This document shows, in pieces, positions 7,613 to 16,766 of a stretch of 64,000 nucleotides of DNA. A program made the position numbers and the translations under genes. The first letter of the stretch is position 1, and the number at the start of each line of letters is the position of its first letter. Source of the DNA: Listeria monocytogenes ATCC 19117 (lineage in GTDB: Bacteria; Bacillota; Bacilli; Lactobacillales; Listeriaceae). The notes under the pieces are model-generated. The model made no database searches. It was given only the letters and a program-made list of their open reading frames with translations, and was not told the DNA's origin. The stretch covers positions 2,373,501 to 2,437,500 of the forward strand of contig NC_018584.1 in assembly GCF_000307025.1 (NCBI RefSeq), in the 5' to 3' direction.

Positions 7613-8233
7613 ATGGCTTTTAAAAATAAAAAAGACCGTTTTGCTTCGTTGTTGCATGACATTGCAGTAAATTTACATGAAGGTGCAAATTTCTTTGCAA
7701 CTTACAACATTAATTCGGTGGAGGATTTACATACTTTCTCGAATAAAATCAAAGAATATGAAACAGCTGGAGACTCCATGGTTCACAAAATGATTATGGA
7801 ATTAAACGACGCTTTCATTACACCAATCGAACGTGAGGACATGTTAGAACTTACTAACCGCTTAGACGACGTAATGGATGCACTTGATGAAACAGCTTTC
7901 TCACTAGAAATCTGCCAAATCACTCATTATGATGAATACATGACTAAATTTATCCAAGCTATTCAAGCAAGCACTGTTGAAATTGAAAAAGCAGTTGACC
8001 TTGTTTTTGATAAAAAACTAAAAGACGTTCGTAAACTTGCGATTCAAATTAAAGATTACGAATCTCAATGTGATGATGTTTACCGCGAATCACTAATCCA
8101 ACTTTTCCAAAACGAAAAAGATCCAATTAAACTAATTCGTCTAAGAGAAGTTTATGAAAAATTAGAAGACATTGCTGATAGTTGTCAAAGCGTTGCGAAT
8201 ACGCTTGAATCAATTGTCATGAAAAATGCGTAA
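7613..8233 (+). CDS. DUF47/PhoU-like Pit accessory protein
   Basis: A 206-residue, wholly helical protein of the PhoU-like DUF47 family, encoded directly ahead of a Pit phosphate transporter. Family traits are the E/D-rich helices (MVHKMIMELNDAFITPIEREDMLEL and RLDDVMDALDE segments) and the C-terminal KLEDIADSCQSVANTLE. Such proteins are thought to regulate the partner transporter or sense phosphate. ATG 7613 follows a GGGGGA SD; the ATG seven codons upstream lies before that SD. The gap to pit is 13 bases, so the two form an operon. Confidence 0.88.
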   Translation: MAFKNKKDRFASLLHDIAVNLHEGANFFATYNINSVEDLHTFSNKIKEYETAGDSMVHKMIMELNDAFITPIEREDMLELTNRLDDVMDALDETAFSLEICQITHYDEYMTKFIQAIQASTVEIEKAVDLVFDKKLKDVRKLAIQIKDYESQCDDVYRESLIQLFQNEKDPIKLIRLREVYEKLEDIADSCQSVANTLESIVMKNA

Positions 8234-8246
8234 GGGGCCTAGATAG

Positions 8247-9245
8247 ATGGAAGGAATGTTTCTCATCACCCTCGTCATCGTACTTGCCGCGCTAGCATTT
8301 GACCTGATCAATGGGTTTCATGATACAGCTAACGCAATTGCGACTAGTGTCTCTACAAAAGCCTTAAAACCACGACATGCGATTATTCTTGCTGCCGTAA
8401 TGAACTTTGTGGGTGCTATTTCATTCACAGGGGTTGCTAAAACAATTACAAAAGACATTGTTAACCCATTCGACTTAGATCACGGCGAACTTGTTATTTT
8501 AGCAGCATTACTTTCAGCTATTGCTTGGAACTTAATCACTTGGTATTTCGGAATTCCTAGTAGTTCCTCCCATGCCTTGATTGGATCCATCGCCGGTGCA
8601 GCCATTGCATCAGCCGGATTTGCAGCAATTGAATACAGCGGATTTACTAAAATCATTGTTGGTTTATTAGTATCTCCTGTACTTGCTTTCGTAGTCGGTT
8701 ACACGATATATTCACTCTTCAAGGTTTTCCTGAAGAACTTAAACTTAGCCACGACCAATCGGCGCTTCCGGATGATTCAAGTCGGAACTGCTGCGCTACA
8801 ATCTTACACACACGGAACTAATGATGCACAGAAATCAATGGGGATTATCACAATGGCATTAATTGCTAGTGGTTTCCAAACAACCGATGATGTGCAATTA
8901 TGGGTTCAAGTATCCTGTGCGATTGCCATGGCGATTGGTACGAGTATTGGTGGTTGGAAAATCATCAAAACTGTTGGCGGTAAAATCATGAAAATCAAAC
9001 CAGTTAATGGTGTAGCGGCTGATTTAAGTTCCGTTATCATTATTTTCGGTGCTACTTTCATTCATTTACCAGTTAGTACAACACACGTAATCAGCTCTTC
9101 TATCCTTGGTGTCGGAACAGCTCACCGTGTCAAAGGTGTCAAATGGGATACTGCCCAACGTATGATTATTACTTGGGTTATCACACTTCCTATTTCAGCA
9201 ACAATTGCAGCACTTATCTTCTATGTACTAAGATTTATTCTTTAA
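8247..9245 (+). CDS. pit: Low-affinity inorganic phosphate transporter
   Basis: A 332-residue PiT family permease that couples phosphate uptake to a cation gradient. The duplicated PiT signatures are both present: DLINGFHDTANAIATSVSTK near the N-terminus and THGTNDAQKSMGIITMAL near residue 195. About ten transmembrane helices are visible. It is downstream of its DUF47 partner and is followed by a good terminator. It corresponds, from memory, to lmo2249. Confidence 0.93.
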   Translation: MEGMFLITLVIVLAALAFDLINGFHDTANAIATSVSTKALKPRHAIILAAVMNFVGAISFTGVAKTITKDIVNPFDLDHGELVILAALLSAIAWNLITWYFGIPSSSSHALIGSIAGAAIASAGFAAIEYSGFTKIIVGLLVSPVLAFVVGYTIYSLFKVFLKNLNLATTNRRFRMIQVGTAALQSYTHGTNDAQKSMGIITMALIASGFQTTDDVQLWVQVSCAIAMAIGTSIGGWKIIKTVGGKIMKIKPVNGVAADLSSVIIIFGATFIHLPVSTTHVISSSILGVGTAHRVKGVKWDTAQRMIITWVITLPISATIAALIFYVLRFIL

Positions 9246-9253
9246 TATTATTT

Positions 9254-9281
9254 AGAGCCTTGCTAACGCGAGGCTCTTTTT
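9254..9281 (+). terminator. Terminator of the pit operon
   Basis: AGAGCCTTGC-TAAC-GCGAGGCTCT, a 10-bp stem followed by five T. Confidence 0.9.
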
Positions 9282-9368
9282 ATACATTTTTTTGAATAAA
9301 ACTAATAAATATAATATAAAACGAGATTATTTTAAAAACATATTGCATATTTACTCATTTTGATGTAT

Positions 9369-9374
9369 TATAAT
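9369..9374 (+). promoter_or_regulatory. Candidate -10 box of arpJ
   Basis: A perfect TATAAT lies 62 bases upstream of the arpJ start. No good -35 is found at 17 bases; TTGCAT at 9343-9348 would give a spacing of 20. The 155-base gap is very AT-rich. Confidence 0.4.
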
Positions 9375-9436
9375 AAACATCGATAATAACGATTCATTGA
9401 TTATAAATTACTCATATACTAAAGGGAGTTGTACTT

Positions 9437-10897
9437 ATGCAGAAGCATTTATTACAAAAGATTGCAGCAATTTTACTTGTTTTTATAGTTGTATTTTCTG
9501 GCTTCACAACTGTGTTCGCCGCTGATACAGAAGATCAAACTTTAGCTAAAATTCAAGAAAAAGGTGTTTTAACGGTCGGCCTTTCCGCTGACTATCCACC
9601 GTATGAATTTCATCAAACAATCGACGGTAAAGATAAAGTCGTTGGTTTTGATGTAAGTATTGCGGAAAAAATTGCCAAAGATTTAGATGTTAAATTAGAA
9701 ATTAAAGAAATGAATTTCGACAGCTTGCTTGGCTCACTAAAAACTGGCAAGATTGATATGATTATTTCCGGGATGTCACCTACACCCGAACGTCAAAAAG
9801 AAGTGGATTTCTCTGATCCATACATGTTCGTTCAGCAACGTGTTGTGATTAGAAAGACAGATAAAGATAAATTTACAAGTGTGAATGATTTTAGTGGCGT
9901 GAAAGTTGGTGCCCAAAAACAAACGACACAAGAAGAATTAGCTCAAAATGAGCTAGTTGGTTCAGAAGTAGTTTCCCTTCAAAAAGTACCGGACCTTATT
10001 CTTAACCTTAAAAGCAACAAAGTCGATGCGGTTGTTTTAGAAGGTCCAGTTGCTGAAGCTTATATTAGTCAAGATAAGACACTCGCTATGGCGGATATCA
10101 AATTTGCTAATGGTAGCAAAGAAACCGCCATCGCAATGCCAAAAGGTTCTACAGCTTTACAAGAAAAAGTCAACGCTTCTATTAAAGATATACAAGATAC
10201 CGGCTTACTGAAAAAATATCAAAAAGAAGCCAATAAATTAATGTTCCAAGATGGTAGCTTTTACGAGAAATATGGTAATTACTTTATCACTGGTACATTA
10301 ATCACTATTGCCCTTGCCGCTATCGGTGTATTATGTGGTGCCATTCTCGGCTCATTACTAGCGCTCATGAAACTGGCGAAAACAAGATGGTTACGCTGGC
10401 CAGCAGCATGTTATATTGAATTTGTCCGTGGTACGCCACTTCTAATTCAAATTTTCATCGTCTTTTTCGGAACTCAAATTATCGGTATGGACGTATCCGC
10501 CTTTGTTTCTGGTTGTATCGCCCTATCGCTAAACAGTGCCGCTTATGTTGCTGAAATTATCCGCGCAGGTATTTCTGCTGTCAACAAAGGTCAAATGGAA
10601 GCAGCTCGTTCCCTTGGTATGACACAAGGCGCTAGCATGCGTTACATCATCTTACCGCAAGCCGTGAAAAATATTCTTCCTGCTCTTGGGAATGAATTCG
10701 TCACTGTTATTAAAGAATCTTCCATCGTATCCGTTATTGGTGTAACAGAACTAATGTTTATGACCGGCGTAGTCCAAGGCGCAAGCTTCAAGCCATTTAT
10801 TCCGCTAATCATTACATCGTTAATTTACTTTGTACTAACATTTAGCTTATCAAGACTACTAGGTGTTGCTGAAAGGAGAATGAGAACAAGTGATTGA
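9437..10897 (+). CDS. arpJ: Amino-acid ABC transporter, fused binding protein and permease
   Basis: A 486-residue fusion. A signal peptide ([21 protein letters not shown], cut near 31) leads into a polar-amino-acid binding domain (about 40-265, [16 protein letters not shown]) and then a GlnP/HisM-type permease (about 285-480) with the EAA loop [21 protein letters not shown]. The fused layout is known from Gram-positive glutamine/arginine importers. From memory this is lmo2250, arpJ, first found as a gene induced inside host cells. RBS AAAGGGAG precedes ATG 9437. The stop overlaps the ATPase gene, so the two make a complete importer. Confidence 0.93.
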   Translation: MQKHLLQKIAAILLVFIVVFSGFTTVFAADTEDQTLAKIQEKGVLTVGLSADYPPYEFHQTIDGKDKVVGFDVSIAEKIAKDLDVKLEIKEMNFDSLLGSLKTGKIDMIISGMSPTPERQKEVDFSDPYMFVQQRVVIRKTDKDKFTSVNDFSGVKVGAQKQTTQEELAQNELVGSEVVSLQKVPDLILNLKSNKVDAVVLEGPVAEAYISQDKTLAMADIKFANGSKETAIAMPKGSTALQEKVNASIKDIQDTGLLKKYQKEANKLMFQDGSFYEKYGNYFITGTLITIALAAIGVLCGAILGSLLALMKLAKTRWLRWPAACYIEFVRGTPLLIQIFIVFFGTQIIGMDVSAFVSGCIALSLNSAAYVAEIIRAGISAVNKGQMEAARSLGMTQGASMRYIILPQAVKNILPALGNEFVTVIKESSIVSVIGVTELMFMTGVVQGASFKPFIPLIITSLIYFVLTFSLSRLLGVAERRMRTSD

Positions 10898-11615
10898 TAT
10901 TAAAAATTTACACAAACATTTTGGCAAATTAGAAGTCTTAAAAGGTATTGATCTTGAAATCGCATCTGGAGAAGTGGTCGTAGTTATCGGCCCTTCCGGA
11001 AGCGGAAAAAGTACTTTCTTACGTTGCCTGAACTTATTAGAACAACCAACAACCGGCACGATTCTTTTCGAAAACAAAGACCTAATGGCAAAACAAACCA
11101 ATGTCAACGAACTTCGTCAAAAAATGGGCATGGTTTTCCAAAACTTCAACTTATTCCCACATAAAAATGTTCTTGAAAACCTAATGTTAGCGCCTATGAA
11201 AGTAAAGAATGAAGATAGTGCAGCTGCGAAAAAACACGCGCTTTCTCTACTGGAAAAAGTCGGTCTAGCTGATAAAGCAACTAGCTACCCTTCCCAACTT
11301 TCTGGTGGACAACAACAACGGGTAGCCATTGCCCGAGCACTCGCAATGAATCCTGACGTAATGCTATTCGATGAACCAACTTCCGCACTTGACCCCGAAA
11401 TGGTCGGTGAAGTATTAAGCGTTATGAAGTCGCTTGCTAAAGAAGGTATGACGATGGTTGTCGTAACGCACGAAATGGGATTCGCAAGAGAAGTTGCCGA
11501 CCGCGTTGTCTTCATGGATGCTGGCGTGATTCAAGAACAAGGCACGCCCGAAGAAGTATTCGGGAACCCGCAAAACGATCGTACAAAAGACTTTTTAGGA
11601 AAAGTTTTAGCATAA
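10890..11615 (+). CDS. Polar amino-acid ABC transporter ATPase
   Basis: A 241-residue ATPase for the ArpJ importer. Walker A is GPSGSGKST (about residues 32-40), the Q-loop is [11 protein letters not shown], the signature is LSGGQQQR, and Walker B is [12 protein letters not shown], followed by the H-loop VTHEMGF. All of these are intact and typical of GlnQ/HisP. It starts at GTG 10890 and overlaps the end of arpJ by 8 bases. The SD AAAGGAG is inside arpJ. Confidence 0.93.
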   Translation: MIDIKNLHKHFGKLEVLKGIDLEIASGEVVVVIGPSGSGKSTFLRCLNLLEQPTTGTILFENKDLMAKQTNVNELRQKMGMVFQNFNLFPHKNVLENLMLAPMKVKNEDSAAAKKHALSLLEKVGLADKATSYPSQLSGGQQQRVAIARALAMNPDVMLFDEPTSALDPEMVGEVLSVMKSLAKEGMTMVVVTHEMGFAREVADRVVFMDAGVIQEQGTPEEVFGNPQNDRTKDFLGKVLA

Positions 11616-11625
11616 CCAAAGATTA

Positions 11626-11653
11626 CGTCTCGCCTATTTTAGGTGAGGCGTTT
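11626..11653 (+). terminator. Hairpin between the ArpJ operon and the aminotransferase
   Basis: CGTCTCGCCT pairs with AGGTGAGGCG (two G-T pairs), loop ATTTT, followed only by TTTATC. It is a weak terminator, and some read-through into the aminotransferase gene is plausible. Confidence 0.55.
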
Positions 11654-11687
11654 ATCTGCACTTATAGAAAAAAGGAGCTAATTATAC

Positions 11688-12839
11688 ATGATGAATAACT
11701 CAAAAATTGCTAAAAAACATCAACAAATGCCTGTGAACATTCTTGCTGATATTGGCACACTTGCCAAAACAATGCCTGATATTCTCGATTTATCCATTGG
11801 TGATCCTGATTTAATTACGGATGAATCGATTATTAATGCCGCTTTTGAAGACGTACGGGCAGGCCATACAAAATACACAGAATCTGGTGGAGATGTAGAA
11901 CTCATCGATGCTATTCGTGGTTATTTTAGCCGTAATTATGATTTGTCTTTTGAACGCAGCCAAATCCGCGCTACAGTTGGCGCGCTTCATGGTATGTACC
12001 TAACCTTGCAAACCATTCTCGACGACGGCGATGAAGTCATTATTCACGAACCCTACTTCTCCCCGTATAAAGATCAAGTGTTAAATTCCGGTGGTACTCC
12101 TATCATTATTCCAACCTATGAGAAAGACGATTTTGCGATTAATGTCGATATTTTAGAAGCTGCCATTACTGATAAAACGAAAGCTTTAATTTTAAATTCA
12201 CCTAATAATCCCACCGGTGCTGTTTTTTCACCGGAAACCTTTGAAAAAATTGCTAATCTAGCGAAAAAATATGACTTTTTTATTTTGTCGGATGAAGTAT
12301 ATGATGGTTTTAGTTTTTATGAAGACTTCGTACCAATGGCCAAATTCGCGCCAGATCACACGATTACATTTGGTAGTATGTCTAAAAACTTCGCAATGAC
12401 CGGTTGGCGCTTAGGATATATGATTGCTCCTACTTATTTAAACGAAGCTGCAAAGATTATTAATGAAGGAATTACTTATTCAGCTCCTACACCGTCCCAA
12501 AGAGCTGCTATTTACGCATTAAATCATTCTGAGACACTAATTCCTTTAGTAACAGAAACTTTCCAAAAACGCCTAGAATACATCGCAAAACGGGTGGAAG
12601 AAATCCCATATCTTTCTTTACATCCACTTAAAGGTTCGATTTACGCCTTTATTAATATTTCTAAAACAAATATGGATTCCGTTTCATTTACAGAATATGT
12701 CTTAAAAGAAACACAAGTCCTCGTCATTCCTGGGCTAGCTTTTGGTGAATCTGGTGATAATTATGTTCGCCTAGCTGCAACCCAAGACATTAGCGTGCTA
12801 GAAGAAGCATTTAACCGTCTAGCCAAATTAACCTTTTAA
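11688..12839 (+). CDS. Class I/II PLP-dependent aminotransferase
   Basis: A 383-residue fold-type I aminotransferase of the AspC/PatA-like group. Visible motifs are NSPNNPTGAVF (near 169), SDEVYDGFSF (near 200) and the PLP lysine in SMSKNFAMTGWRLGY (near 232); the substrate carboxylate arginine is in NYVRLA near the end. The start ATG 11688 has AAGGAGC 9 bases upstream. Its place 70 bases after an amino-acid importer suggests it uses the imported amino acid, but the donor is unknown. Confidence 0.9.
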   Translation: MMNNSKIAKKHQQMPVNILADIGTLAKTMPDILDLSIGDPDLITDESIINAAFEDVRAGHTKYTESGGDVELIDAIRGYFSRNYDLSFERSQIRATVGALHGMYLTLQTILDDGDEVIIHEPYFSPYKDQVLNSGGTPIIIPTYEKDDFAINVDILEAAITDKTKALILNSPNNPTGAVFSPETFEKIANLAKKYDFFILSDEVYDGFSFYEDFVPMAKFAPDHTITFGSMSKNFAMTGWRLGYMIAPTYLNEAAKIINEGITYSAPTPSQRAAIYALNHSETLIPLVTETFQKRLEYIAKRVEEIPYLSLHPLKGSIYAFINISKTNMDSVSFTEYVLKETQVLVIPGLAFGESGDNYVRLAATQDISVLEEAFNRLAKLTF

Positions 12840-12842
12840 CAA

Positions 12843-12882
12843 AAAGAGCAAACTCGCTTCATAGGCAAGTTTGCTCTTTTTT
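12843..12882. terminator. Bidirectional terminator
   Basis: AGAGCAAACT and AGTTTGCTCT form the stem, with A-run and T-run on opposite sides, between the convergent aminotransferase and HAD genes. Confidence 0.9.
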
Positions 12883-13518
12883 CTATTTTAAATTGATTTC
12901 TGCAAAAGAAGAAACAACCGTCGCCTCTTTTGGAAAAGTGATGTTTTTTGTAGCTTCATTCGGTACGATATACACCTTTAACCCAGCCTGCATTGCTGAT
13001 AGCGCACCATTTTTGGAATCTTCTATAGCAATTGCTTCTTCTGGTTTAACCCCAAGCGCTTCTACTGCTTGTAAGTAAAGTGCCGGATGTGGCTTAATTT
13101 CATCCACATGGTCTGCCGTTTGTATCGTCTCAAAATCAGCTAAAATGCCCAGACGATCCAGCGTAGGCCCAATCCAGTCAAATCCCGAACTCGTTGCAAG
13201 GCCTATTTTAAAATCATTCGCTTTTACTTGTTCAAAAAATTCTTTAAAACCATCACGAAAGCCAAGTGATTGTTGACCAAGATGACAAGCTTCCGCCACA
13301 GTAGTTAAAAAAGCTTCTTTATCAAAAGCCCCGTTCGTTGCTTCCATCATATAGCGAATAATTGGTTCTTCACTTGTACCGATAATTTGCTGATAAATTT
13401 CATCTGGTAAATCAATATCGTACGTCTCTTTCAAATAGTTCATTGTCTCTGTATACCATAAATTTTCCGTATCAAGCATAGTTCCATCAAAATCAAAAAC
13501 AACTGCCTTCACATGCAT
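12883..13518 (-). CDS. HAD phosphatase, beta-phosphoglucomutase-like
   Basis: A 211-residue HAD subfamily I enzyme. Motif I is FDFDGTMLDT (nucleophile Asp9), motif II is ATSSG, motif III is the lysine in KPHP, and motif IV is AIEDSKNGALSA. The alpha-helical cap between residues 15 and 80 fits the PGM/YhcW group. The true substrate cannot be read from sequence; sugar phosphates are usual. RBS AGGAGG is 5-6 bases before ATG 13518. It is divergent from the purine permease gene. Confidence 0.85.
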   Translation of the reverse strand: MHVKAVVFDFDGTMLDTENLWYTETMNYLKETYDIDLPDEIYQQIIGTSEEPIIRYMMEATNGAFDKEAFLTTVAEACHLGQQSLGFRDGFKEFFEQVKANDFKIGLATSSGFDWIGPTLDRLGILADFETIQTADHVDEIKPHPALYLQAVEALGVKPEEAIAIEDSKNGALSAMQAGLKVYIVPNEATKNITFPKEATVVSSFAEINLK

Positions 13519-13585
13519 CCTCCTAGTATAAGTGATATTTTCATTGTAACATAGATAAACTATTTAAGAAATCTTCGAAAAAGGG

Positions 13586-13643
13586 TTGCTTTTTTAGTAA
13601 AAAACGAATAATATTGTATTTGTGGTTTTTAATGTTCGTTATT
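13586..13643 (+). promoter_or_regulatory. Promoter with two inverted PurR-like boxes before the purine permease
   Basis: TTGCTT (13586-13591) and TAATAT (13609-13614) are spaced by 17. AAAAACGAATAAT (13600-13612) overlaps the -10, and AATGTTCGTTATT (13631-13643), its inverted counterpart AATAACGAACATT, follows 18 bases later. The Bacillus PurBox is AWWWCCGAACWWT in two inverted copies 16-17 bases apart. The second box has one mismatch and the first has two. Confidence 0.6.
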
Positions 13644-13684
13644 TACCATTAAGCATGATTTTAAAAAAGGAGTGAAACACACGC

Positions 13685-14977
13685 ATGTTTCAATTAAAAG
13701 CAAACGGTACAGATGTTAAAACGGAAGTTATCTCTGGTTTTACTACATTCCTAACGATGGTTTATATCGTAGTAGTTAACCCAGCCATTCTTTCCGCAGC
13801 AGGTGTTCCATTCAATACCGTATTCATGGCAACAATCATTTCAGCAGTAATCGGTACATTATGGATGGCAATTTTCGCTAACTATCCAATCGCGATTGCG
13901 CCAGGACTTGGTATGAACGCTTACTTCGTCACAGTAGTTACAACTCAAAAACTAGATTATTCGGTCGCATTCGCTGCGGTCTTTGTAGCAGGTATTATTT
14001 TCTTATTATTATCTTTAACACCGCTTCGTGAAAAAATCATTGAAGCTATTCCACATAATTTAAAAGCTGGGATTACTGCTGGTATTGGTTTATTTATCGC
14101 TTTCCTTGGCTTCCGTATGACAGGCATTATTGTTTCTAACGATTCTAACTTAGTAGGTTTAGGTGACTTACATTCCAAAGAAGCTATTTTAGCTATTGTT
14201 GGTCTTTTAATCACTTTAATCTTGCTTGCTTTAAACGTAAAAGGCGCTTTATTTATTGGGATGATTGCAACTGGTATCATTGCTTTTATCACTGGTGAAC
14301 TGAAATTTACAGAAGGTATCGTTAAACTTCCGCCAATGCCAGAATTCGTCTTCACTAATCCTATTCACGCTTTTGGTGATGTGATGAGTTACGGGCTCTA
14401 TGCTGTCGTCCTGTCCTTCTTACTTATAACGATTTTTGATACAACCGGAACAATGATCGGGGTTGCAAAAAAAGCTGGCCTAATGAAAGGTGAGTCATTA
14501 CCAAATGCGAAACAAGCCTTAATGGCTGATGCGGTTGCAACAAGTGTTGGTTCGATGTTTGGTACAACGCCAACAAGTGCTTACATTGAATCTTCTGCTG
14601 GAGTTGCAACTGGTGGACGTACTGGTCTTACTACACTTACAGTTGCTATCCTGTTCATGGTATCAGCATTCTTCGCTCCACTTGTTGGTGCTGTCTCTGG
14701 AATTTCTGCTATTACTGCACCAGCACTTATAGTTGTTGGTAGTATGATGATTGGTGCTGTTAAAGAAATCGACTGGGATACATTAGATGAAGCATTCCCT
14801 GCTTTCTTAGTTATTCTAGCTATGCCACTTACTTCAAGCATCGCAATCGGCTTAGCATTCGGATTTATTTCTTACCCAGTATTAAAAGTATTCACTGGTA
14901 AATGGCGTGAACTTAACTGGTTCCTAATCGTTATCGCCGTATTATTCTTCATTCTCGTAGCATTTTTACCACATTAA
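13685..14977 (+). CDS. Hypoxanthine/guanine-type permease (NCS2, AzgA/PbuG-like)
   Basis: A 430-residue polytopic permease of the AzgA branch of NCS2, which imports hypoxanthine, guanine or adenine with a proton. Family marks are GFTTFLTMVYIVVVNP at the start, APGLGMNAYF in the first repeat and TPTSAYIESSAGVATGGRTG in the second. About 13 helices are visible. The start ATG 13685 has AAGGAGTG. The PurR-like boxes ahead of it support a purine role. The leader is too short and lacks the conserved core for a guanine riboswitch. Confidence 0.9.
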   Translation: MFQLKANGTDVKTEVISGFTTFLTMVYIVVVNPAILSAAGVPFNTVFMATIISAVIGTLWMAIFANYPIAIAPGLGMNAYFVTVVTTQKLDYSVAFAAVFVAGIIFLLLSLTPLREKIIEAIPHNLKAGITAGIGLFIAFLGFRMTGIIVSNDSNLVGLGDLHSKEAILAIVGLLITLILLALNVKGALFIGMIATGIIAFITGELKFTEGIVKLPPMPEFVFTNPIHAFGDVMSYGLYAVVLSFLLITIFDTTGTMIGVAKKAGLMKGESLPNAKQALMADAVATSVGSMFGTTPTSAYIESSAGVATGGRTGLTTLTVAILFMVSAFFAPLVGAVSGISAITAPALIVVGSMMIGAVKEIDWDTLDEAFPAFLVILAMPLTSSIAIGLAFGFISYPVLKVFTGKWRELNWFLIVIAVLFFILVAFLPH

Positions 14978-14987
14978 TCAATGAATA

Positions 14988-15021
14988 AAAGCGTCTACTG
15001 AACTCAGCTAGGCGCTTTTTT
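14988..15021 (+). terminator. Terminator of the purine permease gene
   Basis: AAAGCGTCTA pairs with TAGGCGCTTT across an 11-base loop, followed by a T-run. Confidence 0.85.
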
Positions 15022-15089
15022 ATTGGACAAAAACCCGCTCGTTTGCTATAAAGAAGAGAGAAACTAATTAGAAATGAGTTGAACTTGTC

Positions 15090-15356
15090 GTGTTTTTAAA
15101 ATCACTGCTCGCTGGTGTCGCACTTGCTGTTGTTGTTTTTCTAGCAAGCTTTTTGATGCCTGACTACACTGTATCCACTTTATATTCCATTGTAACGACT
15201 ATCATTGTCTTTGCATCCATTATTCTATCCGCATTCGTATCCTTTGGTGGCCGTAGTGGAAACCCAAGTCGAAAAAGCCAATTACGCTGGAGTATCCTGC
15301 TTTTAGTTGCAGCAATTCCTAGTTTTATCGGCTTTATCGTAACTTTTTACTTTTAA
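15090..15356 (+). CDS. Small membrane protein, DUF5316-like
   Basis: An 88-residue protein with three hydrophobic segments (about 4-23, 32-51, 69-87) and a short basic loop GRSGNPSRKSQLRW between the second and third. The length and pattern resemble the DUF5316 family of Firmicutes, which has no known function. The start is GTG 15090 with a poor SD (GAGTTG), so the first residues are uncertain. It is a single gene closed by a strong terminator. Confidence 0.7.
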   Translation: MFLKSLLAGVALAVVVFLASFLMPDYTVSTLYSIVTTIIVFASIILSAFVSFGGRSGNPSRKSQLRWSILLLVAAIPSFIGFIVTFYF

Positions 15357-15360
15357 ACTA

Positions 15361-15400
15361 AAAAGAAGCATTCCCAAAATATGGAAATGCTTCTTTTTTT
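15361..15400. terminator. Bidirectional terminator
   Basis: AAAGAAGCATT and AATGCTTCTTT form the stem, with A/T runs on both sides, between convergent genes. Confidence 0.9.
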
Positions 15401-15920
15401 AATCTTCTAAAGCGGAAATAAATGCTGGTAAATATTCTGGAAGGTCTGGTGGGCGACGACTCGAAATAATATGGCCGTCTGTTACAACAGGCTCGTTATG
15501 CCAAATAGCTCCCGCATTCGTCATATCATCTTTAATTCCCGGTGTACTTGTTACATTCACGCCTTCTAAAATACCAGCCGAAACAAGTACCCATCCAGCA
15601 TGGCAAATTTGTCCAATTGGTTTTTTCGCCTTATCAAACGCACGAACCAAATTTAGTACGCTATCAAAACGGCGTAATTTGTCTGGGGACCAGCCACCTG
15701 GAACTAAAATCCCATCATAATCTTCTGCGCGAACAGAATCAAAATCATAGTCAGAAGTAACAGGAACTCCGTACTTACCGTGATAAACTTTCTTTGCTTC
15801 CTCAGCCACTAGATGCACCGAAGCTCCTGCCTCGCGCAATCTAAGCACTGGATACCAAAGCTCTAAATCCTCAAAGTCTTCACTGACAAGTGCAATAACT
15901 TTTTTACCTTTTAAAGTCAT
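15399..15920 (-). CDS. DJ-1/PfpI family protein
   Basis: A 173-residue class I glutamine-amidotransferase-like protein of the PfpI/YraA group. The nucleophile elbow QICHAGW carries Cys106-His107, and the glutamate of LVSEDFEDLELW near residue 14-17 completes the usual site. Members have been described as intracellular proteases or as deglycases that repair glyoxal adducts; the assignment between these is disputed. RBS AGGAGGAG is before ATG 15920. It lies directly downstream of the LhrA locus. Confidence 0.88.
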   Translation of the reverse strand: MTLKGKKVIALVSEDFEDLELWYPVLRLREAGASVHLVAEEAKKVYHGKYGVPVTSDYDFDSVRAEDYDGILVPGGWSPDKLRRFDSVLNLVRAFDKAKKPIGQICHAGWVLVSAGILEGVNVTSTPGIKDDMTNAGAIWHNEPVVTDGHIISSRRPPDLPEYLPAFISALED

Positions 15921-15998
15921 ATAAATCTCCTCCTATCCTCTTCTACAGTATAACAATAACTAGATTGTTATTAAATTATTCCGCCTATAAAAGAAGAC

Positions 15999-16262
15999 AA
16001 AAAAAGACGCTCGAAATAAACATTTCCAGCGTTGCCATCATGTTCGGGCGTCTATGCATAACGGGATGAGGCATAGACATGAACTACACGGCCAATGAGA
16101 TGAATGAAAACAAATAATGATTTTGGTGTCTAAACAGATGTCTGACTAGTTGCCATTCTATTGGAAGATGGATACACCAAAAGTCATTATAACCATGATA
16201 GGGTCTTATCCCCATGAAAATCACATTAATAAAAATGAAACTTTCATCAAGGTAAAACTCTA
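15999..16262 (-). ncRNA. lhrA: Probable LhrA, Hfq-binding small RNA
   Basis: A roughly 260-base minus-strand RNA gene fills a region without a credible protein. Its 3' end is an intrinsic terminator: AGACGC (plus 16005-16010, 16048-16053) with seven U. A second hairpin precedes it, with TCTATGC (16051-16057) and GCATAGA (16071-16077). A minus-strand TATAGG (16264-16269) with TTCAAG 18 bases upstream could be the promoter. From memory, LhrA of L. monocytogenes is about 268 nt, binds Hfq, represses lmo0850 and chiA mRNAs, and lies next to the PfpI-type gene lmo2256. Identity rests on position, size and this memory; the exact 5' end is estimated. Confidence 0.65.
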
Positions 16263-16424
16263 TCCTATAACTTATTTTACTATTGTTCTTGAAAAAAGCA
16301 AGTAAATAAATATAGATTTTTTGTGACAAAGATAAGAAAGATGAGAACTGGCTTACTTTTATTGTTATTTTCTGTATAAAAATTACTATATTACAAATAA
16401 AAAGGAAACCATTAAAGGTCCCCT

Positions 16425-16616
16425 TCAACTAAAAATTTCTACAACCATCCAAGAAATAATAGCGACTAATGGAATTAAGACCCATACATTATGACCAAGT
16501 AAGCTAGAGCGAGCAGCTGGTTTGTCTTCGAGCAGTTGAATTCTATCACGCAAATCATGCACTTCAAGCTCAAGGTCTTGTACTTTATCTTCAAGTTCGT
16601 ATAAACGTTCTTCCAT
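16425..16616 (-). CDS. Small coiled-coil, tail-anchored protein
   Basis: A 63-residue protein with a strict heptad region (residues 1-31, ELEDKVQDLELEVHDLRDR), a short PAARSS linker and one C-terminal transmembrane helix (about 42-62). The start ATG 16616 has GGAGGG 7 bases upstream, so it is very likely translated. It probably forms dimers or trimers at the membrane with the coil in the cytoplasm. I do not recognise a function. Confidence 0.75.
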   Translation of the reverse strand: MEERLYELEDKVQDLELEVHDLRDRIQLLEDKPAARSSLLGHNVWVLIPLVAIISWMVVEIFS

Positions 16617-16704
16617 TTGAATCCCTCCACACCTTTTCTATTGCCTATTATACGCTAAGCTCCATGAAACACATCGTTCCATAGGCTGATTTATTGCTAA
16701 TTTA

Positions 16705-16734
16705 TTGTCATACCGTTCAGGCATTTGCTACAAT
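16705..16734 (+). promoter_or_regulatory. Promoter of the EIIA gene
   Basis: TTGTCA (16705-16710), an 18-base spacer and TACAAT (16729-16734) with an extended TG (TGCTACAAT), 33 bases before the start codon. Confidence 0.7.
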
Positions 16735-16766
16735 GAAAGAAAACTATCAACTGTTGGGGTGGAAAA

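Noticed and set aside
13615..13684. Possible guanine riboswitch before the purine permease
   Set aside because: The leader is only about 60 bases and none of the conserved core or P1-P2-P3 pairing is visible; the PurR-like boxes explain the region better.
16084..16428. 114-codon frame on the minus strand downstream of the coiled-coil gene
   Set aside because: It starts at TTG without an SD, has low-complexity hydrophobic composition and overlaps the probable LhrA RNA on the same strand.
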